Below, one piece after another: positions 57,175 through 64,000 of a stretch of DNA of 64,000 nt. Both the position numbers and the translations under genes were made by a program. The number at the start of each line of letters is the position of its first letter. The stretch's first letter is position 1. This stretch comes from Thioclava electrotropha (GTDB taxonomy: Bacteria; Pseudomonadota; Alphaproteobacteria; Rhodobacterales; Rhodobacteraceae): contig NZ_CP053562.1 in the NCBI RefSeq assembly GCF_002085925.2, forward strand, positions 1,654,001 through 1,718,000, in the 5' to 3' direction. The notes beneath the pieces were generated by a model. The model searched no databases. It was not told the DNA's origin and saw only the letters and a program-made list of their open reading frames with translations.

Positions 57175-57788
57175 CGGACACCGCCCTCCGAAGATACGCC
57201 ATCCGATGCCGCGCGCGGGCCGCGCCCGTCTCTGGCGCTGACATCGCCCAGAACGACGACACGCGGCGGCACGACCGCTCCGGGGCGCAGGACGCGATGC
57301 GCCGTGACCCATGCGCTGTCGCCGATCTCGATGGGCCGCGCGAAGAAGCGGAAATCGCCGCGCGCCCAGTCATGGCTGCCGGTGACGATGCGCACCCCTT
57401 GGCTGATGCAGACATGTGCGCCGATGCGCACTTGGCCGGGATTGTCGATCCACACGCGCTCGCCCAGCCAGACATGCGCGCCGATCTCCAGAAGCCACGG
57501 GTATTTGATGGTGACGCGCGGCTTGCAGACGAGGCCGGGGCCGACTTTCGCCCCGAACCCGCGCAGGATCGCGGCTTTCGCGCGCGAGGGGATCAGGGCG
57601 AGAAGCGCCGATTGGAAGAAGAGCGCATTGACCAGATACCACGCCACGCGCCAGCCGAAGCTGCGATTGCCCGCGATCACCGGGCGGGGGAAGCGAGACA
57701 GGTCCTGCGTGGCGATGGGCCGGAAGGGACCTTGCCGGGAGGAGGGGCCCGGTTGCGGCGGGACAGGGAGGGGCATGGCATCAGGCAT
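57171..57788 (-). CDS. WcaF-like hexapeptide acetyltransferase
   Basis: A 205-residue cytoplasmic O-acetyltransferase of the left-handed beta-helix type related to WcaF. RFPRPVIAGNRSFGWRVAWY is near 31. IGAHVWLGERVWIDNPGQVR is near 107 and the catalytic His region VRIVTGSHDWARGDFRF near 135. Hexapeptide repeats follow. The tail ends in a short Gly/Arg-rich segment (DVSARDGRGPRAASD). The ATG at 57788 overlaps the end of the upstream gene by eight bases; another ATG at 57776 is possible. Confidence 0.85.
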   Translation of the reverse strand: MPDAMPLPVPPQPGPSSRQGPFRPIATQDLSRFPRPVIAGNRSFGWRVAWYLVNALFFQSALLALIPSRAKAAILRGFGAKVGPGLVCKPRVTIKYPWLLEIGAHVWLGERVWIDNPGQVRIGAHVCISQGVRIVTGSHDWARGDFRFFARPIEIGDSAWVTAHRVLRPGAVVPPRVVVLGDVSARDGRGPRAASDGVSSEGGVR

Positions 57789-59097
57789 TGGAGCGCACCG
57801 CAGCTTGGGGGAAGCGTGCCCGGACCGCTTCGATCGCGCCGGCCACGCTCGGGCTGAGCCGAGCGGGCTTGAGCCGGGTCCGAATGCGCTTGGCCAGTGC
57901 GGTCGTCATTCCCAGCGCGGTCCAGAAGGCGGGGGTCGCCGCGCCTCCGGGCGAGAGCAGCCATGCCTCGAACTGCGCATGGGTGAAGAGCGCCGCGAGA
58001 TAGCCTAGCAACAGCGCCATCAGCACCCGGTCGCTGCGGCGGCGCGCATGCCGGGCCGCGAGAACCGCGCCGCGTGTGATCAGGAGCAGCATTCCGGTGA
58101 AGAGCGCGGCCCCCGTAAGCCCGACCTCTTCGATCAGGGCCAGCGCCGAATTGGTCTTCTCGCGCCCATAGTGCGAGGCGCTCGCCGACAGCGCGTAGTC
58201 GTCGAACCCATAGGAGACGCCGAAGCCCAGCCCGAACGTTCCGCCCGCGCGCGCTCCCTCGAGCGTGGCGGCCCATGTCTCTGCGCGCGAGGCGATCAGG
58301 GTCTCCGTCTGTGCGGATGCCTTGAAGAGATAGCGCTGTGTCAGCGCCTCCGCCCGGTCAGGGAAATAAAGCCAAAGAAGCGACAGCACCGTCCCAAGCG
58401 TTGCCGCCGCAAGCGCCAGCCGCTTGAGCCCGCGTCCGAGAAGAAAGACCGCGATCAGCACCGTGAGCGATAGCAGGCTCGCCCGCGACAGGCTCATCAG
58501 CACCAGCACCGTCAGGATCAGTACCACAGCCCGCCAGAACAGCCATCTCTGTCGCCCGATCCGGCGCTGGGCGAGCCGCCACAACGGCAGTGGCGCGACG
58601 GTAAGGATCATCAGGGCGAGAAAGTTGGAATTGGCGCTCAGCCCCCGATAGAGCGAGATATCCGCGTTCATCTCGACCGTGCCGAAGCCCGAACGCAGCC
58701 CCCCGATCCCGGCGAACAGCACGAGCGCCAGCAGCGGCCAGAGGATCGCGAAGAGATCGCGCCGCCGCGTGTGCTGTGCCCAGGCCGCGCCTGCCGAGGC
58801 GAAGGCCAGAGCGGTCAGCGCGTAGATCGCAGCTTTCGGCCCGCTCAGATGCGGCACGCTCGACCACAGCGCAGACAGCGCGGCCAAGCTCAGCAGCGCC
58901 AGCCTGCAATACATCCCGTCGCCCGGGATCTTGCGCCACAGGCGGCCATTGAGCAGAAGCGCGAGGACCAGCGCCCCCATCGCCGCCCAACGCGCGCCGG
59001 GTCCGAAGAGCATGTTGACATAGATGACGCTCGGCGCCGCGGTGGCGGCGATGCCGAGGCCCAGCAACAGGCCGCGTTTGCGGATCGCGAGCCTCAT
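57781..59097 (-). CDS. O-antigen ligase/polymerase-like membrane protein (Wzy type)
   Basis: A 438-residue protein with about ten helices. It has the Wzy/WaaL hallmarks: GLSANSNFLALMILTVAPLP near 160, a short periplasmic loop around 270-300 (GFGVSYGFDDYALSASASHY), and arginines before LMSLSRASLLSLTVLIAVFL near 205. It would link repeat units into the polymer. It begins MRLAIRKRGLLLGLGIAATA at the ATG at 59097, which overlaps the upstream GT stop as ATGA. The longer frame to 60117 lies inside that GT and is rejected. Confidence 0.85.
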   Translation of the reverse strand: MRLAIRKRGLLLGLGIAATAAPSVIYVNMLFGPGARWAAMGALVLALLLNGRLWRKIPGDGMYCRLALLSLAALSALWSSVPHLSGPKAAIYALTALAFASAGAAWAQHTRRRDLFAILWPLLALVLFAGIGGLRSGFGTVEMNADISLYRGLSANSNFLALMILTVAPLPLWRLAQRRIGRQRWLFWRAVVLILTVLVLMSLSRASLLSLTVLIAVFLLGRGLKRLALAAATLGTVLSLLWLYFPDRAEALTQRYLFKASAQTETLIASRAETWAATLEGARAGGTFGLGFGVSYGFDDYALSASASHYGREKTNSALALIEEVGLTGAALFTGMLLLITRGAVLAARHARRRSDRVLMALLLGYLAALFTHAQFEAWLLSPGGAATPAFWTALGMTTALAKRIRTRLKPARLSPSVAGAIEAVRARFPQAAVRSNA

Positions 59098-60275
59098 GCG
59101 CGTTCCGCCTTGCGGTTGGGCGCGGGCGCGGCGGTGGCTTCGCGCTTGGTTTCGGGCGCGTCGTGCGTCACCCGCTCGGCCAGCGTGCAAAGCTGGCTCG
59201 CCCAACCCGCGCTCGACCAGCCTGCGATGGCCGCAGGCGCATCGCCCCGCATCCGGGCGCGCAGATAGGGATCGGCGCAGACGCGGGCCAGCGTGGCGTG
59301 CAACGCGCCGGCGTCGCCCGGCGGTACGATCAGCCCGGCCTCGCGCCCGCCCAGCAGGTCGGGCGCCGCGCCGCAGGCCCCGCTTGCCACGACACCGCAG
59401 CCCGCGGCCAGCGCCTCGCCGATCACCAGCCCGAACGGTTCGGCGCGGCTTGGCAGGACGAGGCAATCCGCGGCGGCGAGGTGATCGCGCAGCGCCGCCC
59501 CTTCGAGCCGCCCGCGCCATAGGATACGGGGATCGCGTGCCGCCGCCTTCGCCAGTGTCTCGCCCAGCGGCCCGTCGCCCGCCACGATCAAACGCGCCTG
59601 AGCGGCGTTGAGCTGCGCGAAAGCGTCCAGCAGCAGGTCCAGCCCTTTCTCGGGGGCGAGCCGCCCGAGGAACATCAACACGGGCGCATCGGCTGCGATC
59701 CCGAGCCGCGCGCGCATCTCCTGGCGACCCTCGGGACCGAGGGAGCGAATGTGGCGCGCGATGGCGTCGGTGTCCGAACTCATCCGTCCGGTTACGATCT
59801 TCTCGGGCGGCATGCCTTGGTCGCGAAGATAGTCGGCGGCACGCTGGCCTGCCGGGCTGAATCCGTCGATCATCGCGAGAATTCGGCCCTTGAGGGCTGC
59901 GCGCATCCCGCGGGCGGGGCTGATCCACGTGTCGCTCAGCGCGATGATCCGCGCGCCCGAGAGCTTGCCGAGAACGATCGCGGTCAGCACGGGGACATGC
60001 GCCCAACCGGCGACGAAAATGACTTTGGGTCGCGTGCTGCGGATCTCGCGCCAGAGCGTGATGAGGGCAGAAAGACGCTTCGCGGGCAGGACGGTTTCGG
60101 GCGCGGTGTTCGCCCATCGCTGCGTCGCTGCCGCGGAGACATAGCGCACAGTGAGACCGGTAGGCCAGCGCACGGCCAGCGCTGCGGTCATCGCGACCAT
60201 GTAGGGCGCGGGCTCGATCAGCACCGCGAGCGCGGGGCCGGGACGGGCTTCGGGGCAGAGAGGTTCAACCGACAA
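59094..60275 (-). CDS. Family 4-type glycosyltransferase (c)
   Basis: A 393-residue GT-B protein. Donor-site landmarks are LMFLGRLAPEKGLDLLLDAF near 195, RLIVAGDGPLGETLAKAAAR near 225 and SRAEPFGLVIGEALAAGCGV near 270 with the E-x7-E. The N-terminal half is less typical (TGLTVRYVSAAATQRW near 38). I infer a TTG start at 60275: no ATG or GTG is well placed, and GGAGG lies six to seven bases upstream. It overlaps the upstream GT stop by 11 bases. Confidence 0.85.
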   Translation of the reverse strand: MSVEPLCPEARPGPALAVLIEPAPYMVAMTAALAVRWPTGLTVRYVSAAATQRWANTAPETVLPAKRLSALITLWREIRSTRPKVIFVAGWAHVPVLTAIVLGKLSGARIIALSDTWISPARGMRAALKGRILAMIDGFSPAGQRAADYLRDQGMPPEKIVTGRMSSDTDAIARHIRSLGPEGRQEMRARLGIAADAPVLMFLGRLAPEKGLDLLLDAFAQLNAAQARLIVAGDGPLGETLAKAAARDPRILWRGRLEGAALRDHLAAADCLVLPSRAEPFGLVIGEALAAGCGVVASGACGAAPDLLGGREAGLIVPPGDAGALHATLARVCADPYLRARMRGDAPAAIAGWSSAGWASQLCTLAERVTHDAPETKREATAAPAPNRKAERA

Positions 60276-61506
60276 GGCGTGCCTCCAGGGCGTAAGGGGC
60301 GGCGCGGGCGCAGGCGACGTGCAGCACCTCGGACAATGCGCGCGCATGGGCGTCCCAACTGGCATGATCGCGGGCGAAGCGGGTGCCCGCGCGCGCAATC
60401 TGGCGCCACTCGGCACGCGGTCCGGTCACCAGGGGGCGCAACGTCTCGACCAGCGCCCCGACCGAGCGTGGCGCGACCAGATAGCCGGTCTCGCCGTTGC
60501 GCAGGAATTGCCCGGGGCCCTGGCCCTCGACCCCGATGCAGAGCGCGCCGGCCGCCATCGCCTCGAGATAGACGATCCCGAAAGCCTCTCGCCATGAGGG
60601 CAATACGAAAATGTCGCTTTGTCCGAGCGTTGCGAGAACATCTTCATGTGGTTTCTGACCGGCGAGGGTGATCCGATGCGCAAGCCCCTGCCGCGCGATT
60701 TGGGCGGCGAGATTGGCACGCTCGGGCCCGTCGCCGATGATTGTCAGATGCCATGGCGCGTCCCCCTCGCGTGCAAGCCGTCCGAGCGCCGCGATCAGCA
60801 GGTTCAGCCCCTTGGCGGGATGCAGATTGGCGACGCTCACCAGCCGCAGGGGAGCCTCGTCCGGTAGCTGCGGGGGCGGACGGTCGGGCGCGGGATCGAC
60901 CCCGTTCCAGACCACCTCGATATGATCCCCACGCCCGGACAGATCGGTCGCGAAGCGGCGCAGCGGTTCGCCCACCACCACAAGCCGGTCGAGCCCGCCC
61001 AAGGCGTCCCGAAACCGCTCGGCCTGCCCATTGGTCCAAAGATACCGCCAATTGCTGTTCTCGCCGTGCAGCACGCCGACCACAGGCAGTCCCAGCCGCG
61101 CGGCCAGCGACTGCGCGGCAGGTGCGAGGGTCTCTGTCTGTACCAGGATCACATCGGGACGGCGCGCGGCGATCATCTCGTCCGCCAGCGCCGTGAGCGC
61201 CCAGTCGAGCGTGCGATTGGTCAGCTTGCGCATCAGCCCGCCCGGCAGGGTCGGGTAGCGCGCGAGGCGGATCTCCTCGATCTCGGGGAAGTGCGCGGCG
61301 TCGATCTCTCCGCGATGCTCGGGCGAGGCGAACCGCGCCGTACCCGCAGGCGACAGCCCGCGCAGCACGCCGACCCGGACCCGGTGGCCCTGCCGCGCGA
61401 GCGCCCTTGCGCTGTCGGCGACGAAGCGGCTCGGCCAGCCGTCGGGGCGGTTCGGAAACCACGGGGTCAGCATCAGGATGTCGAGCGATGCGTCGCTGAT
61501 GATCAC
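60265..61506 (-). CDS. Family 4-type glycosyltransferase (d), first gene of the operon
   Basis: A 413-residue GT-B protein. It opens LDILMLTPWFPNRPDGWPSR with FVADSARALARQGH, the classic GT4 N-terminus. Later come VVVGEPLRRF near 182, the GT4 donor segment VVWNGVDPAPDRP near 205, LVSVANLHPAKGLNLLIAAL near 230 and PSWREAFGIVYLEAMAAGAL near 308 (E-x7-E). The start is a GTG at 61506 with GGAG eight bases upstream. The operon promoter and a CtrA box lie just beyond. Confidence 0.9.
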   Translation of the reverse strand: MIISDASLDILMLTPWFPNRPDGWPSRFVADSARALARQGHRVRVGVLRGLSPAGTARFASPEHRGEIDAAHFPEIEEIRLARYPTLPGGLMRKLTNRTLDWALTALADEMIAARRPDVILVQTETLAPAAQSLAARLGLPVVGVLHGENSNWRYLWTNGQAERFRDALGGLDRLVVVGEPLRRFATDLSGRGDHIEVVWNGVDPAPDRPPPQLPDEAPLRLVSVANLHPAKGLNLLIAALGRLAREGDAPWHLTIIGDGPERANLAAQIARQGLAHRITLAGQKPHEDVLATLGQSDIFVLPSWREAFGIVYLEAMAAGALCIGVEGQGPGQFLRNGETGYLVAPRSVGALVETLRPLVTGPRAEWRQIARAGTRFARDHASWDAHARALSEVLHVACARAAPYALEARLVG

Positions 61507-61807
61507 AATCCCACTCCTTCACTCGGTTCGCGAGGTCGGGAGGCGACGGGGCGCGCTTGGTTGACCTCGCGTTAACCGTCGCGCAAGCGAGGTTAATTTG
61601 AGGTTAATGGTCGAAAGCGTGGCCTGTAGGGGCGGCCAGAAGGGCGCAGGGGGCGCATCGGTGAGCGGCCCGCGTGGCCCTGCGCGCTGTGATTTCTCGC
61701 GCGCGCGAACCGCGCAGCTGCAATTCTGGTTCCCGCAAAGAAACCTTTGCCGAGCTCCGGCGTTGAAGATATTCCAGCTTCTACGACACGCCGCAGACGG
61801 GTTTGTA
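61507..61807. other. Divergent regulatory region, polysaccharide operon / bphO
   Basis: About 300 bases. The left part has GGTTAAT repeats (GAGGTTAAT at 61589 and 61600, and GTTAACC at 61571) forming the CtrA site annotated separately. The remainder is GC-rich without a clear promoter. No good ribosome site precedes the bphO ATG. Confidence 0.55.
61593..61607. promoter_or_regulatory. CtrA box (TTAA-N7-TTAA)
   Basis: TTAA-TTTGAGG-TTAA fits the CtrA consensus exactly. It lies 86-101 bases before the first polysaccharide gene and about 200 before bphO. A third TTAA (in GTTAACC) is 20 bases away. Binding is inferred from consensus; CtrA is known in Rhodobacteraceae for motility, gene-transfer agent and envelope genes. 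Confidence 0.6.
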
Positions 61808-62485
61808 ATGACCAAGATTCACAGGCCCGCGCCTTCGCATGCGGTGTCCTTCCGACAAATTCTGAGACAGGAGACCGCCGCCGCGCATGAGGCGGGGGAG
61901 GCGCAATTCTCCCGGTTCTTCGCGGCCCCGGCGCAGAAGCTGGCTTGGTTCCTCGCAGCGCAGGCCGCAGGGGTTGGCGTGTTGGCGCGCCATGCGGCCC
62001 CCGGCGCGATCTGCGCGGATTTGCTGAGCGATTTGCTCGACCGGCTCGACCGGGATCTGGCGCGGCTGGGCCGTCCTGTGCACCCGGTGCCCGCCCCGGA
62101 CGCAGGGCAGGGGCGGCTCGACCCGCTGGCGATCGACTATCTGGTGCTGGGCTCGCGGCTCGGGACGCAGGTGATCGACCGCAAGGTCTTCGCCGAGACC
62201 CCGGCCGAGGCCAAGCCGCTTTATTTTCAGGCCCCCGCCGCTGGGGCGCTGTGGAAACGGCATTGCGCGACGCTCGACGCGCTGAGCCCCGCAGACCCGC
62301 GCGCAGCCCGTATCGTCGCCGATGCGACGCGGGGTTTCCATCTTTTCGCGCAGGCCGTGCAGGCGCAGGGGGCGGGCACAACGTCCGACGCTCTCGCACC
62401 AGCGCTTGCCTCCAATTCCACTGACCATCCGCGGCCCGGCAGGATCGCGACAGACACCGATTTGACGCCCAAGGAGCCGACGTGA
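61808..62485 (+). CDS. bphO: Heme oxygenase (biliverdin-forming), BphO type
   Basis: A 225-residue cytoplasmic heme oxygenase expected to make the biliverdin chromophore of the next gene product. The family N-terminal helix LRQETAAAHEAGEAQFSRFF near 19-38 contains the proximal heme His (TAAAHEA). The distal-helix region is near DYLVLGSRLGTQVIDRK around 118. The last 35 residues (ASNSTDHPRPGRIATDTDLT) look disordered. Its stop overlaps the phytochrome GTG as GTGA, so the two are coupled. No clear ribosome binding site precedes its ATG at 61808. Confidence 0.85.
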   Translation: MTKIHRPAPSHAVSFRQILRQETAAAHEAGEAQFSRFFAAPAQKLAWFLAAQAAGVGVLARHAAPGAICADLLSDLLDRLDRDLARLGRPVHPVPAPDAGQGRLDPLAIDYLVLGSRLGTQVIDRKVFAETPAEAKPLYFQAPAAGALWKRHCATLDALSPADPRAARIVADATRGFHLFAQAVQAQGAGTTSDALAPALASNSTDHPRPGRIATDTDLTPKEPT

Positions 62486-64000
62486 CGTCCGATACCAGCC
62501 CCGCCCCCAGCCAGCGCCCCGTCGATCTGACCGATTGCGACCGCGAGCCGATCCACCAACTGGGCCGGGTCCAGAGCTACGGCGCGCTTCTGGCGCTCTC
62601 GAGCGACTGGATCGTGCAGCACGCCTCGACCAATCTCGAGGAGATCCTCGGCATGTCCCACGAGGAGGCGCTTGGCCGTCCACTTGCCGATCTTATCGTT
62701 TCCGACGGGTTCGACCGGATCCGCGCGAGCCTGCGCACGGCGGAGGGCGGCGAGACGGCGGTGCGGCTGTTCGGTGTGGTGCTGAAAGCGAACGGGAAGA
62801 GTTTCGACGTCTCGCTGCATGCCTCGGGGCCGTATCTGATCGTCGAATTCGAACCGAAGCTGGAGACGCGCGGGCGCGATGTTATGACCGATGTCTACCC
62901 GCAGATCGCGCGCCTGCGCCGCGACCGGGGGCTGGAGCGGCTTGCGCGTGATGCGGCGATGGGGCTGCAGGCGCTCTCGGGCTTCGACAGCGTGATGATC
63001 TACCAGTTCCAGCCCGATCAGTCGGGCAAGGTCATCGCCGAGACCCGAAAGGACCAGCAGCGCCTCTATGACGGGCTGCGCTTCCCCGCCAGCGATATCC
63101 CGGTGCAGGCGCGCGCCCTGTATAAACGCGCGCTGCTGCGGTTGATCGCGGATGTGGACGATCCCGGTGCGCCGGTGCTGCCCGGGGTCGATCTGAACGG
63201 GCAGCCGCTCGATATGTCTCTGGCGGTGACGCGGGCGGTCTCGCCGATCCATATCGAATACCTGCGCAACATGGGCGTCGGCGCCTCGATGTCGGTCTCG
63301 ATCATGCGCGATGGCGAGCTGTGGGGGCTGTTCGCCTGCCACCATAACCACCCACGCTATATCGATTACGAATTGCGCACCGCGATTGAGATGTACGCCC
63401 ATATGTTTTCCTATGAACTCAGCAAGTTCGAGGATGGGGAGCGCAAGCAGGCGCAATCCGATACGGCCAGCCTGCAGCGCACCCTGATGGGGCATATGGC
63501 CGATGGCAAGGCGCTGTCGGAAAGCCTGATGGCCGTCTCCGACGAGATCCGTCTGGTGATCCCGCATGATGGTTTGGTTCTTTATGAGAACGAGGAATTC
63601 AGCGCGACCGGGACGACGCCGACCAAGGAGGAATTCGCGGGGATCGCGCGCATGCTGGACCGGTCGATCGGGTCTTCGACCTTCGCGACCGATCAGCTGG
63701 GTCGCGCTCACGAACCGGCCCGCGACTTCCCGGAACGCGCGGCGGGGCTGCTCGCCATTCCGATCTCGAAACGGCCGCGCGACTATCTCGTGCTGTTCCG
63801 CCGTCAGATCGCGGATACGGTCGAATGGGCGGGCGATCCCACGAAACCCGCGCAGCTTGGCCCGAACGGCGTGCGGCTCACCCCACGCAAGAGCTTCGAG
63901 GTCTGGCGCGAGACGGTCACCGGGCGCTCGGCCCCCTGGACGAACCAGCAATGCCACGCAGCGGAGCTTCTGCGCACGGTGCTGCTGGAGATCTTCCTCA
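62482..64000 (+). CDS. bphP: Bacteriophytochrome photosensor (partial, runs off window)
   Basis: Red/far-red photoreceptor. The 506 residues in the window cover the PAS-GAF-PHY sensory core. The biliverdin-binding Cys19 lies in DLTDCDREPIHQLGRVQSYG. The GAF motif PASDIPVQARALYKR is near 202 and the conserved His257 in SPIHIEYLRNMGVGASMSVS. The PHY tongue PRKSF is near 468. The output domain (usually a histidine kinase) is beyond the window end. Start is the GTG at 62482, overlapping bphO by GTGA. No ATG is available. Confidence 0.93.
   Translation, partial: MTSDTSPAPSQRPVDLTDCDREPIHQLGRVQSYGALLALSSDWIVQHASTNLEEILGMSHEEALGRPLADLIVSDGFDRIRASLRTAEGGETAVRLFGVVLKANGKSFDVSLHASGPYLIVEFEPKLETRGRDVMTDVYPQIARLRRDRGLERLARDAAMGLQALSGFDSVMIYQFQPDQSGKVIAETRKDQQRLYDGLRFPASDIPVQARALYKRALLRLIADVDDPGAPVLPGVDLNGQPLDMSLAVTRAVSPIHIEYLRNMGVGASMSVSIMRDGELWGLFACHHNHPRYIDYELRTAIEMYAHMFSYELSKFEDGERKQAQSDTASLQRTLMGHMADGKALSESLMAVSDEIRLVIPHDGLVLYENEEFSATGTTPTKEEFAGIARMLDRSIGSSTFATDQLGRAHEPARDFPERAAGLLAIPISKRPRDYLVLFRRQIADTVEWAGDPTKPAQLGPNGVRLTPRKSFEVWRETVTGRSAPWTNQQCHAAELLRTVLLEIFL

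Noticed and set aside
62227..63957. Minus-strand frame opposite bphO/bphP
   Set aside because: Shadow of the phytochrome gene; no start or domain support.

Overview
The window is GC-rich with strong third-position GC bias. It reads as a chromosomal segment of a marine or soil Rhodobacteraceae (Alphaproteobacteria). Support comes from the alphaproteobacterial SOS box GTTC-N7-GTTC before uvrA, a CIRCE-controlled groESL operon, a smo-type polyol ABC operon as in Rhodobacter sphaeroides, the DUF6477/DUF6456-like pair, an IalB-family protein, AcpXL and a bacteriophytochrome. The genus cannot be fixed from sequence alone. I see no phage, insertion sequence, tRNA, rRNA or CRISPR array.

Layout. 1-5.0 kb: uvrA with an SOS operator, then three small secreted paralogues of RcnB-like type and a DUF2892 membrane protein, all on the minus strand. 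5.0-8.1 kb: a coupled valine/isobutyrate catabolic operon (acyl-CoA dehydrogenase, 3-hydroxyisobutyryl-CoA hydrolase, 3-hydroxyisobutyrate dehydrogenase). 8.2-16.4 kb: HAD phosphatase, SorC-type regulator, polyol ABC transporter (smoEFGK) and two polyol dehydrogenases, with a well-formed promoter/operator before smoE and a stem-loop after smoE. 16.4-19.9 kb: a bactofilin-like membrane protein and groESL. 19.9-24.5 kb: TraB/GumN protein, Mn-dependent pyrophosphatase, acetyl-/succinyl-CoA transferase, and a single-domain response regulator. 24.5-31.0 kb: two tandem Crp/Fnr-like regulators followed by the quinol oxidase operon cyoABCD.

31.0-34.3 kb: a secreted DsrE-like protein divergent from an octaheme cytochrome c of the tetrathionate-reductase type and a cytochrome b561 membrane subunit. 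A perfect 9-bp inverted repeat lies between the divergent genes. 34.4-40.4 kb: envelope genes (Tat-exported DUF882 peptidase, L,D-transpeptidase, lpxD-acpXL-fabF, ialB). 40.4-47.3 kb: a candidate small RNA, a HerA-like ATPase, the DUF6477/DUF6456 pair, oxyR convergent with a Prx5 peroxiredoxin, and lipA.

47.4-61.5 kb is one minus-strand exopolysaccharide operon of eleven genes. Almost every junction is an ATGA or similar overlap. It encodes four family-4-type glycosyltransferases, one family-2 glycosyltransferase, a polymerase-like membrane protein, a flippase, a hexapeptide acetyltransferase, a pyruvyl transferase, an FkbH-like HAD-GNAT protein and an OafA-SGNH acyltransferase. It is divergent from a heme oxygenase-bacteriophytochrome pair (61.8 kb to the window end). 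A perfect CtrA-type box TTAA-N7-TTAA sits in the shared intergenic region. Most promising for follow-up are the octaheme/b561/DsrE module, the candidate sRNA at 40.8-40.9 kb, and the CtrA/phytochrome-linked polysaccharide operon.
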